Of a stretch of 49,459 nucleotides of DNA, positions 43,292 to 49,459 are shown in pieces. The stretch's first letter is position 1; each line of letters begins with the position of its first letter. This DNA comes from JANNAT01 sp031422555 (GTDB lineage: Bacteria; Pseudomonadota; Alphaproteobacteria; Rhodobacterales; Rhodobacteraceae), in contig JANPLZ010000003.1 in the NCBI GenBank assembly GCA_031422555.1, positions 1 through 49,459 on the forward strand, written 5' to 3'. The notes below the pieces were generated by a model. It searched no databases and was not told the DNA's origin. It saw only the letters and a list, made by a program, of their open reading frames with translations. A program made the position numbers and the translations under genes.

Positions 43292-43753
43292 ATGCATTGG
43301 CCTTTGTTCTTTACCTATCTTGCCGCGTGTTGTGCTGCGGCCGCCACCGGCGCGATGTTTCAGCCGGCCGATTGGTACAAAAGCCTGAAAAAACCGTGGT
43401 GGACGCCGCCGGACTGGGTGTTTCCGGTCGCTTGGACCACGCTGTATTTTTGTATGGCCTACGCGGCGATGCGGGTGGCCTTGTTGCCCGATAGTGCCCA
43501 AGCCATGGCGTTCTGGGCGCTGCAGATCGCGTTGAATACTTTGTGGACGCCGGTATTTTTCGGGCTGCAACGCCTAAAGGCGGCCATGGTAGTGATGGGG
43601 TTTCTGTGGCTGGCAGTTGCGGCCACCACACTGGCGTTCTTGCAGATGGATACCGTCGCAGGTGTGGTGATTTTCCCCTATCTGATCTGGGTCAGCATTG
43701 CCGGCGCGCTGAACTTTTCGGTGCTGCGGCTTAACCCAACACAGGCCGGGTAA
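43292..43753 (+). CDS. tspO: TspO/MBR-family tryptophan-rich sensory protein
   Basis: A 153-residue five-helix membrane protein of the translocator protein family. Typical features are PADWYKSLKKPWWTPPDWVFPVAWTTLY (here shortened) and LQIALNTLWTPVFF. In Rhodobacter, TspO sits in the outer membrane, binds porphyrins and lowers photosynthesis gene expression in oxygen. AAGGA lies about 10 nt before the ATG at 43292. It is 49 nt after crtB, as in related clusters, and its 3' end overlaps the convergent crtC by 23 nt. Confidence 0.95.
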   Translation: MHWPLFFTYLAACCAAAATGAMFQPADWYKSLKKPWWTPPDWVFPVAWTTLYFCMAYAAMRVALLPDSAQAMAFWALQIALNTLWTPVFFGLQRLKAAMVVMGFLWLAVAATTLAFLQMDTVAGVVIFPYLIWVSIAGALNFSVLRLNPTQAG

Positions 43754-44618
43754 AATCCCATTTGGCGCGGCGCGGCACCCGCACGGCCAGCATCGCCTTG
43801 ACCACGGGTGAAGAAAACCGACCCAGATCAAGCGATTCATGCACGCCTGTCACCTCTTCGCCGTCAAGGCGGGTGCGCACCAAAGACCGACTGTAGAACG
43901 GCGCGTCCAGCAGGGCCATGTGCTGGCGCGGCTGAAAGCCCGCATCGCTGCGGGTATCACGCGGCAGTTGCCAGCGGGTGCGGGCAAACCGCGTCAGGGG
44001 TGGCGGATCAATTTCCTGCACCGCGCCATTGGCCGCAATATCCAACCCAAGCGCCAATGTTGATCCATCGGCGCGAATGCCGTCGTAAAAACAAGTGGTG
44101 CCGCCCGCCCGTCGCGGATAGCGCCCCCAAGTCCAACGCCTGAAATCAGCTTCCAGCGCAGCCGTGCCAAAATTCGCATCAAAATAGCCATGCCCGGACC
44201 AACGGTTGCCTTGGCTTAGATCCACCTCTATGCGGGCAGAGGGTGCAAAGGGTCGCCAGATATGGCTGGCATCGGGGGTCAATATTGCCTCGGCCTCGGT
44301 CACGGCAGACGGGGTCAGCCTGATCTGGCCCTGCACCCGGCTGACGATGGGAAGTCCTGACACCTCATTGATATCAATCACCAAACTGCCGTTCTCCCAC
44401 CGCATCCGGCTGGGCCCCACCACCAAAGCAGCGCGCGATTGGCGCAAGGCGCTGCGTCCGCGGTCCGTCATGGTGAACCGCCCACCGGGGCCGTAGGTGA
44501 CAACGTTGATGCAGCAGTGATTGGCCGGATCGCGCCTGCCCGACCACGCATACCACGGCGAAAACACCGATCCGATAAAGCCGATGACCGAAACCGCGCG
44601 TTTGCCATCATCAGACAC
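43731..44618 (-). CDS. crtC: Hydroxyneurosporene synthase (carotenoid 1,2-hydratase)
   Basis: CrtC adds water to the 1,2 double bond of neurosporene and related carotenoids. Diagnostic stretches are IGFIGSVFSPWYAWSGRRDP, HCCINVVTYGPGGRFTMTDR, GPSRMRWENGSLVIDI and DANFGTAALEADFRRWTWGRY. A GTG at 44618 gives 295 residues, close to the short Rhodobacter forms (about 280). However, the same frame upstream encodes FDVEVAPNGYAWWYVDG, conserved in longer family members, across the crtD stop and without any ATG, GTG or TTG between 44621 and the deep crtD interior. The real start is therefore uncertain. It follows crtD on the same strand and overlaps tspO at its 3' end. Confidence 0.85.
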   Translation of the reverse strand: MSDDGKRAVSVIGFIGSVFSPWYAWSGRRDPANHCCINVVTYGPGGRFTMTDRGRSALRQSRAALVVGPSRMRWENGSLVIDINEVSGLPIVSRVQGQIRLTPSAVTEAEAILTPDASHIWRPFAPSARIEVDLSQGNRWSGHGYFDANFGTAALEADFRRWTWGRYPRRAGGTTCFYDGIRADGSTLALGLDIAANGAVQEIDPPPLTRFARTRWQLPRDTRSDAGFQPRQHMALLDAPFYSRSLVRTRLDGEEVTGVHESLDLGRFSSPVVKAMLAVRVPRRAKWDFTRPVLG

Positions 44619-44659
44619 GCCGTCAACATACCACCACGCATAGCCATTGGGTGCGACCT

Positions 44660-46162
44660 CTACATCGAAGCAAGGTCTGTCACTATCGCCTCGGCCGCGT
44701 GCCTGCCTGACAATGCTGCCATCGGCACCCCCGCCCCCGGATGCGCGCCTCCGCCCGCCAGATACAGGCCCGCCAACCCCGAACGCGTCGGTGGCCGCTG
44801 AAAACTGGCCAGCGCCCCCTGCGGCGAGCGTCCGTAAATCGCCCCCTGCGACCCCGGAAACAGCGTCGCAAACCCCGCCGGGGTGGTCAGCGCGGTGTCC
44901 GGCGGTGCCGGGTCGAAGGTCAGCCCGAAGCGGGCCAGATGCGGAAAGGTCTTGGCGCGGCATTGATCAATTTCTCCGGGGGTCATGGTGGTTTTGGGCG
45001 GGGCGTTCATGATAATCTCAAACCGTTCCAGATCGGGCAGCGGCCCTGTGGCGCGGTCTTGGGCGCACACATATAATGTCGGATCCTGTGGCATCTGACC
45101 GCGTGCGATCGGGCCAAATTCCTGCACCGGATCAGCACCAAAAAACACGTTGTGATGGATCAGATCCACCCCCGAGGATTTTGCGGCAAAGGCCCAGACC
45201 CAAGCCGACAGGCTGCGCGGATGGGCAGCCGTTGGACGCAAAGCCGTTTGCGCGCCATTGCCCAACAGCCCCGCCAACAAGGCCGCGGGATCGCCGTTGA
45301 ACACCACCGCATCGCATTTCAGGCTGCGCCCATCTGACAGCACAACGCCCGATACCCGCGCGCCTTGGCGTTCAATGGCGCGCACCGTCAGGCCATAGCG
45401 CAGATCAACGCCTTGGTTTGCGGCCACGTCGCTCATCGCCACGGCCAACCGGTGCATCCCACCTTGCACCGCCCAAACGCCGCGCGCCTCGGCTTGCCAG
45501 ATCAGGGCCAGAACGGCGGGGGACAAATCGGGCGCGCCGCCCACATAGGTGGCATAGCGGCCAAACAATTGCCGCAACCGTGGATCGCTGAACGCCTGCG
45601 TCAAGTGTTGCGCAAGACTGCGCCCAGGCAGCAAGGCGGGCCAGATCCGCGGGGTGCAAAGGGCGTTCCAGCCGATTTGCGCCAGACGCGGCCGCGCCGC
45701 CTGCATCATCGGTGCGTCAAATGCCGCATAAAGCCGGGCTGCCATGCGATCAAAGCGGATAAAATCGGCTTCGGCGCGTGCGCCAGCAAAGGCTGCAATC
45801 GCCGCCGCACTGGCCTGTGGATCGGTATGCAGGTCCAGCGTGCTGCCATCCGGCCACCAGTGCCGTGCCAGAATTGGTTGTGGGATCAATGTGATATGAT
45901 CTTGCAGCCGCGTCCCTGCCACCGCAAAGATATCGTCAAACACGCCCCGCATCGTCAGCACTGTGGGGCCTGCGTCCACCGGACCCGCGGTTGACGGCAA
46001 AACACGCATCTTGCCGCCGGGGGTGCTTTGGGCCTCGATCAGGGCCACCTCCATCCCGGCCGCCGCCAGCCGGATGGCAGCGGCAAGGCCGCCTATCCCG
46101 GCGCCTATCACCACAATCTTATTTGCATTCACTTTTTTCATTGTGTTGGATTGTTGACTCAT
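44660..46162 (-). CDS. crtD: Methoxyneurosporene (hydroxyneurosporene) dehydrogenase
   Basis: A 500-residue FAD-dependent 3,4-desaturase of the CrtI family, acting after CrtC and CrtF on hydroxylated or methoxylated carotenoids. The dinucleotide fold is IVVIGAGIGGLAAAIRLAAAG (about 16 onward, shortened), then GGKMRVLPSTAGPVDAGPTV. The C-terminal marks are LYLAGGGAHPGAGVPMAALSG. ATG 46162 is used; ATG 46141, seven codons later, is also possible, and neither has a clear Shine-Dalgarno. A PpsR site begins 11 nt upstream. It is divergent from crtE and followed by crtC. Confidence 0.95.
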   Translation of the reverse strand: MSQQSNTMKKVNANKIVVIGAGIGGLAAAIRLAAAGMEVALIEAQSTPGGKMRVLPSTAGPVDAGPTVLTMRGVFDDIFAVAGTRLQDHITLIPQPILARHWWPDGSTLDLHTDPQASAAAIAAFAGARAEADFIRFDRMAARLYAAFDAPMMQAARPRLAQIGWNALCTPRIWPALLPGRSLAQHLTQAFSDPRLRQLFGRYATYVGGAPDLSPAVLALIWQAEARGVWAVQGGMHRLAVAMSDVAANQGVDLRYGLTVRAIERQGARVSGVVLSDGRSLKCDAVVFNGDPAALLAGLLGNGAQTALRPTAAHPRSLSAWVWAFAAKSSGVDLIHHNVFFGADPVQEFGPIARGQMPQDPTLYVCAQDRATGPLPDLERFEIIMNAPPKTTMTPGEIDQCRAKTFPHLARFGLTFDPAPPDTALTTPAGFATLFPGSQGAIYGRSPQGALASFQRPPTRSGLAGLYLAGGGAHPGAGVPMAALSGRHAAEAIVTDLASM

Positions 46163-46172
46163 GCCGTGAAAC

Positions 46173-46190
46173 TGTCCAGTATGATTTACA
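46173..46190. promoter_or_regulatory. PpsR/CrtJ-type operator, crtD-proximal
   Basis: TGTCCAGTATGATTTACA is a perfect TGT-N12-ACA match in the 74-nt divergent crtD-crtE region, 6 bp from a second perfect site. The pair should control both divergent promoters. Confidence 0.7.
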
Positions 46191-46196
46191 TAATAG

Positions 46197-46214
46197 TGTC
46201 ATGTTAAATTGACA
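46197..46214. promoter_or_regulatory. PpsR/CrtJ-type operator, crtE-proximal
   Basis: TGTCATGTTAAATTGACA matches TGT-N12-ACA with extended symmetry (TGTCA/TGACA arms). It ends 22 nt before the crtE start used here and would block transcription toward crtE. Confidence 0.75.
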
Positions 46215-46236
46215 CATGCAAACAGGAGCGCCGCCA

Positions 46237-47145
46237 ATGCCCATCACAAAACGCCTGGATGCAGCAACGGCCGCGGTTATTCTGCGCGCCCAAGGTGGTG
46301 GATCGCAAGCGTCGGATGCACCCTCAAAACTGGCATCGGCGCTGCATTACGCGGTAACACCCGGTGGCGCGCGCATTCGCCCGACAATTCTGCTAAGCGT
46401 GGCGATGGCTTGCGGCGATGATCGCCCGCGCCTGTCCGATGCGGCTGCGGTGGCGCTGGAGCTGATCCATTGCGCCAGTCTGGTGCATGATGATCTGCCG
46501 TGTTTTGACGATGCCAACACCCGGCGCGGCAAGGCCACGGTGCACCGCGCCTTTTCCGAACCGCTGGCGGTGCTGACCGGCGACAGCCTGATCGTGCTGG
46601 CCTTTGATGTCATTGCCGAAGCCGCAGGCGACGATCCGCGCCGCGCGTTGAACCTGATCCGCGTGTTGTCGCGCCGCACCGGGATGCCGGATGGCATTTG
46701 CGCGGGGCAGGGCTGGGAAAGCGAAGCGAAGGTGAACCTGTCCGCCTATCACCGTGCTAAAACCGGCGCTTTGTTCATCGCAGCCACCCAGATGGGCGCG
46801 ATAGCCGCCGGGCAGGACGCCGAACCTTGGGAAGAACTGGGCGCGCGCATTGGCGAGGCGTTTCAGGTTGCCGACGATCTGCGTGACGCGCTTTACGATG
46901 CAGAAACGCTAGGCAAACCCGCGGGGCAGGATGCGGCCCACGCGCGGCCGAACGCGGTGGCCGAATTGGGCGTGCAAGGGGCAATTCGCCGTCTGAAAGA
47001 CATTCTTGGCGGGGCGATTGCGTCAATCCCGTCTTGCCCCGGCGAGGCGATGTTGGCCGATATGGTGCGCCGCTATGCCGAACGCATGACGCCCGTGGCC
47101 CCCGCCTACAGCCAGCCGCGCCCGGTTTCAGCCGCCCGCAGCTAA
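46237..47145 (+). CDS. crtE: Geranylgeranyl diphosphate synthase
   Basis: A 302-residue trans-prenyltransferase that makes GGPP for carotenoids and the bacteriochlorophyll phytyl tail. The first Asp-rich motif is HDDLPCFDDANTRRG (D85, D86, D91, D92), the second FQVADDLRD. RIRPTILL and GQGWESEA are further marks. ATG 46237 was chosen because AGGAG lies 8 nt before it. The earlier ATG at 46216 lies 2 nt after the PpsR operator and would place that site inside the coding region. It runs directly into crtF. Confidence 0.95.
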   Translation: MPITKRLDAATAAVILRAQGGGSQASDAPSKLASALHYAVTPGGARIRPTILLSVAMACGDDRPRLSDAAAVALELIHCASLVHDDLPCFDDANTRRGKATVHRAFSEPLAVLTGDSLIVLAFDVIAEAAGDDPRRALNLIRVLSRRTGMPDGICAGQGWESEAKVNLSAYHRAKTGALFIAATQMGAIAAGQDAEPWEELGARIGEAFQVADDLRDALYDAETLGKPAGQDAAHARPNAVAELGVQGAIRRLKDILGGAIASIPSCPGEAMLADMVRRYAERMTPVAPAYSQPRPVSAARS

Positions 47146-47146
47146 A

Positions 47147-48283
47147 GTGGCGGATATCCGAAATTCCAGCCGACCCGCCGCGTTTGATCTGCACGGCTGG
47201 ATCAACCGGCTGGCAGCGTCGCGGCGGTTTCAATCTTGGGCGGCGCGGATGCCGGTTTTGCGCCGGATCGCGCGGCACGAAGGCGCGGCGCTGTTCGATC
47301 TGACTGCAGGGTTTGTCAATTCACAGATGTTGCTGGCGCTGGTGGAATTGCGCGTGCTGCATCTGTTGAAAGCCGGCCCACAATCGGTGCAGACGCTGGC
47401 CCAGCACTGCGATATCCCAGCCAATCGCATGCAAATCGTGCTGCAGGCCGGGGCTGCCTTGCGACTGTTGCGCCGCCAGAAAGACGGCCGGTTTGCCTTG
47501 GCGATGCGCGGCGCGTCGGTTCTGGGCGTGCCGGGACTAGAGGCCATGGTGCGCCATCACCGCGCGCTTTACGCCGATCTGGCCGATCCGGTGGCGCTTT
47601 TGCGCGGCGGCAAGCCGACCGAACTGGCGCAGTTCTGGCCCTATGTGTTTGGCGCGCAAGGCGCGGTCGATCCTGCCGTGACCGCCACCTATTCCGACCT
47701 TATGGCCGACAGTCAGGGTTTGGTGGCCGAAGACACGCTGCGGATGGTTGATTTGCGCGGGGTCAAGCGCTTGCTGGATGTCGGTGGCGGCACGGGGGCG
47801 TTCCTGACAGCCGTTGGCGCGGTTTATCCCGGCCTGAAGCTGGAGCTGTTCGACCTGCCCGTGGTGGTGGGTCGCGCGGCGGCGCGGTTTGCCCAAGCGG
47901 GGCTGACCGACCGCGCAACCATTCATCCCGGCAGCTTTCGCGATGATTCGTTGCCGCGTGGCGCGGATGCGATTTCACTGATTCGCGTGCTGTATGACCA
48001 CAATGATTCGACCGTGGCGCACCTGTTGTCAGCCGTGCTTGACACTTTACCCCCCGGCGGGCGGCTTATCATCTCTGAACCGATGTCCGGCGGCGCAAAT
48101 CCGGACCGCGCAACCGATGTGTACTTTTCAGTTTACACATTGGCGATGCAAACCGGACGCACCAGATCAGGCGCTGAAATAGCCGCGATTTTGACGGCGG
48201 CAGGCTATGTAAATGTAACAATTCATTGGGGATTTCGACCATTTATCACCTCTGTCGTGACCGCCGAAAAGCGGCCGCTGTAA
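47147..48283 (+). CDS. crtF: Hydroxyneurosporene O-methyltransferase
   Basis: A 378-residue S-adenosylmethionine-dependent methyltransferase of the plant O-methyltransferase type, methylating the 1-hydroxyl of carotenoids. The SAM loop is LLDVGGGTGAF (209-219), followed by LELFDLPVVV, HPGSFRDDSLPRGADAISLIRVLYDHND (shortened here) and LIISEPM. The N-terminal part is a winged-helix dimerisation domain (about 50-120). The start is GTG at 47147, one base after the crtE stop. It works between CrtC and CrtD. Confidence 0.95.
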   Translation: MADIRNSSRPAAFDLHGWINRLAASRRFQSWAARMPVLRRIARHEGAALFDLTAGFVNSQMLLALVELRVLHLLKAGPQSVQTLAQHCDIPANRMQIVLQAGAALRLLRRQKDGRFALAMRGASVLGVPGLEAMVRHHRALYADLADPVALLRGGKPTELAQFWPYVFGAQGAVDPAVTATYSDLMADSQGLVAEDTLRMVDLRGVKRLLDVGGGTGAFLTAVGAVYPGLKLELFDLPVVVGRAAARFAQAGLTDRATIHPGSFRDDSLPRGADAISLIRVLYDHNDSTVAHLLSAVLDTLPPGGRLIISEPMSGGANPDRATDVYFSVYTLAMQTGRTRSGAEIAAILTAAGYVNVTIHWGFRPFITSVVTAEKRPL

Positions 48284-48300
48284 AGAGATTTCAGCCAAAC

Positions 48301-48318
48301 TGTCTATTTTGTTTGACA
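48301..48318. promoter_or_regulatory. PpsR/CrtJ-type operator, distal bchC site
   Basis: TGTCTATTTTGTTTGACA is a perfect TGT-N12-ACA match. Its right end contains the TTGACA -35 box of the bchC promoter. It is separated by 8 bp from the proximal site, the spacing known for cooperative CrtJ binding at the Rhodobacter bchC promoter. Confidence 0.8.
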
Positions 48319-48340
48319 GTCCGGTGTGTAAGATTAAAAT
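48313..48340 (+). promoter_or_regulatory. bchC: Sigma-70 type bchC promoter
   Basis: TTGACA (48313-48318), 16-nt spacer and TAAAAT (48335-48340) form a strong housekeeping-type promoter. Both elements overlap PpsR palindromes, so repression by occlusion is expected. The mRNA leader would be about 65 nt. Confidence 0.75.
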
Positions 48341-48344
48341 GACA
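48327..48344. promoter_or_regulatory. PpsR/CrtJ-type operator, proximal bchC site
   Basis: TGTAAGATTAAAATGACA is a perfect TGT-N12-ACA match covering the -10 box of the bchC promoter. It forms the cooperative pair with the site 8 bp upstream. Confidence 0.8.
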
Positions 48345-48412
48345 TATAACAAACGTGATCGCCACCGTGTCTGACCTCAGACCAACCGCGACGACTGTTC
48401 CTGGAGGGGCAA

Positions 48413-49369
48413 GTGTTAACCAGCGCCGTGATCTTGTCGGGTCCACAGAACCTGTCGATAGAGCAGCTTTCGCTGACACCACCCGGTGCCGCAGATGTTG
48501 TTGTAAAGATTGCGCATTCGGGCATCTCCACCGGCACCGAAAAGCTGTTCTGGTCCGGCACGATGCCGCCCTTTCCGGGCATGGGATACCCGTTGGTGCC
48601 GGGATATGAGGCAGCGGGCGAAATTGTCGAGGCGGGTGCAGAGTCGGGCTTTGCCGTTGGCGACCATGTCTTTGTCCCGGGCGCAAACTGCTTTGAGGCG
48701 ACTGCGGCCGGTCCGGTGCGCGGTTTGTTCGGCGGCGCATCGCAGCATCTGGTGTCGGCGGGCAACCGTGTCACCCGGATTGACGCCGGATTTGGTGCCC
48801 AAGGTGCGCTGCTCGCACTTGCGGCAACGGCCCGTCATGCGATGGCGGGATTTGACCGCGCCTTGCCGGATCTGATCGTTGGCCACGGTGTTTTAGGGCG
48901 CTTGCTTGCCCGCCTGACCGTGGCTGCCGGTGCGCCTGCGCCAACCGTCTGGGAAACCAACCCGGCCCGGCATTCTGGGGCCGTCGGATATGACGTGATC
49001 CACCCCGATGCCGATACACGTCGCAATTACCGGGCGATCTATGACGCCTCCGGTGCGCCCGATCTGCTGAACACTTTGATTGGTCGCATCGCGCGCGGCG
49101 GTGAAGTGGTGCTGGCGGGGTTTTATACAGCGCCGATATCTTTCGCCTTCCCACCCGCCTTTATGAAAGAAGCGCGGTTTCGCATTGCCGCCGAATGGGC
49201 CCCGGATGATCTGATTGCCACCCGGCAACTGGTTGAATCGGGCGCGCTTTCGCTGGCCGGGCTGGTCACACACACCCGCGCCGCCGCCGACGCGCCCGCC
49301 GCCTATGAAACAGCCTTTACTGATCCTGACTGCTTGAAAATGATCCTGAACTGGAGCGGCCACGCATGA
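48413..49369 (+). CDS. bchC: 3-hydroxyethyl bacteriochlorophyllide a dehydrogenase
   Basis: A 318-residue medium-chain dehydrogenase/reductase-like enzyme that oxidises the 3-hydroxyethyl group to acetyl, late in bacteriochlorophyll a synthesis. The N-terminal GroES-like domain shows SGISTGTEKLFWSGTMPPFPG and PLVPGYEAAGEIVEAG. The Rossmann part has LIVGHGVLGRLLARL and YDASGAPDLLNTLIG. The start is GTG at 48413 with GGAGG 6-7 nt upstream. It begins the bchCX(YZ)-type operon and overlaps bchX by ATGA. Confidence 0.96.
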   Translation: MLTSAVILSGPQNLSIEQLSLTPPGAADVVVKIAHSGISTGTEKLFWSGTMPPFPGMGYPLVPGYEAAGEIVEAGAESGFAVGDHVFVPGANCFEATAAGPVRGLFGGASQHLVSAGNRVTRIDAGFGAQGALLALAATARHAMAGFDRALPDLIVGHGVLGRLLARLTVAAGAPAPTVWETNPARHSGAVGYDVIHPDADTRRNYRAIYDASGAPDLLNTLIGRIARGGEVVLAGFYTAPISFAFPPAFMKEARFRIAAEWAPDDLIATRQLVESGALSLAGLVTHTRAAADAPAAYETAFTDPDCLKMILNWSGHA

Positions 49370-49459
49370 CCCTCGACATCCCAAACCTGAAAGATTTCGA
49401 CGCAAGGCTGCGGGACGAAGCGCATGAAGAGCCCACCTTGGAAATTCCACAGGGCGAGC
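49366..49459 (+). CDS. bchX: Chlorophyllide a reductase iron protein, 5' end only
   Basis: The ATG at 49366 overlaps the bchC stop. The 31 visible codons read MTLDIPNLKDFDARLRDEAH and on through EEPTLEIPQGE, which matches the N-terminal extension of Rhodobacter BchX that precedes the nucleotide-binding P-loop. The rest lies outside the window. BchX is the ATP-driven reductase component of chlorophyllide a reductase. Confidence 0.9.
   Translation, partial: MTLDIPNLKDFDARLRDEAHEEPTLEIPQGE

Noticed and set aside
46216..46236. The earlier ATG as the crtE start
   Set aside because: It lies 2 nt from the PpsR operator, and the AGGAG ribosome site is downstream of it, correctly placed for ATG 46237.
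1..49459. CRISPR arrays, insertion sequences, tRNA or rRNA genes
   Set aside because: None was recognised on reading: no regularly spaced direct repeats with unique spacers, no transposase motifs and no rRNA-like stretches. A dedicated tRNA scan was not possible.

Overview
The window looks like the chromosome or a large replicon of an aerobic anoxygenic phototroph of the Rhodobacterales (Roseobacter/Rhodobacter relatives). The strongest evidence is the right-hand 13 kb. It carries a photosynthesis gene cluster in the order typical of that group (bchO-bchD-bchI-crtA, crtI-crtB-tspO, crtC-crtD, crtE-crtF-bchC-bchX) with the spheroidene/spheroidenone carotenoid genes, and its promoters carry PpsR/CrtJ-type TGT-N12-ACA palindromes. 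The assignment rests on gene order and recognised protein families; no database search was run.

Region 1 (1-4.3 kb) holds the 3' part of an FGGY sugar kinase. It converges on a two-gene minus-strand unit: a secreted vanadium-haloperoxidase/PAP2-like protein and a secreted FG-GAP/ASPIC-UnbV (CRTAC1-like) protein, coupled by an ATGA overlap.

Region 2 (4.3-11.9 kb) is a complete D-xylose uptake and entry module on the minus strand. The order is xylF (binding protein), hairpin terminator, xylH (permease), xylG (single-domain ATPase), xylB (xylulokinase), xylA (isomerase). A ROK-family repressor is divergent from xylF.

Region 3 (12-36.1 kb) is an extracellular polysaccharide locus. It contains a beta-helix/RTX protein, an ExoF-like export protein, an unusual short-chain dehydrogenase-aminotransferase fusion, a DegT-like aminotransferase, a MurJ/Wzx-type flippase, an initiating sugar transferase, a Wzz-type chain-length protein with a degenerate kinase domain, a polysaccharide deacetylase, a Wzy-like polymerase, three further glycosyltransferases, four FemAB/GNAT-type acyltransferases and a sulfotransferase. 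From 26.7 to 36.1 kb the genes are packed with mostly 1-4 nt overlaps, which implies one operon. The sulfotransferase is frameshifted at a short CG-dinucleotide run, which artificially fuses it to the last FemAB-like gene. Together these genes suggest a Wzx/Wzy-assembled polymer that is deacetylated, possibly sulfated and possibly acylated or aminoacylated. The polymer structure is inference.

Region 4 (36.2 kb to the end) is the photosynthesis cluster: Mg-chelatase subunits BchI/BchD with BchO, carotenoid enzymes from GGPP (crtE) to phytoene (crtB), neurosporene (crtI) and spheroidenone (crtC, crtD, crtF, crtA), tspO, and the start of the chlorophyllide reductase/BchC operon. Two genes, crtA and crtC, lack a canonical start codon where homology says the protein should begin; crtA appears to start at ATC. 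No rRNA, tRNA, CRISPR array or insertion sequence was recognised.
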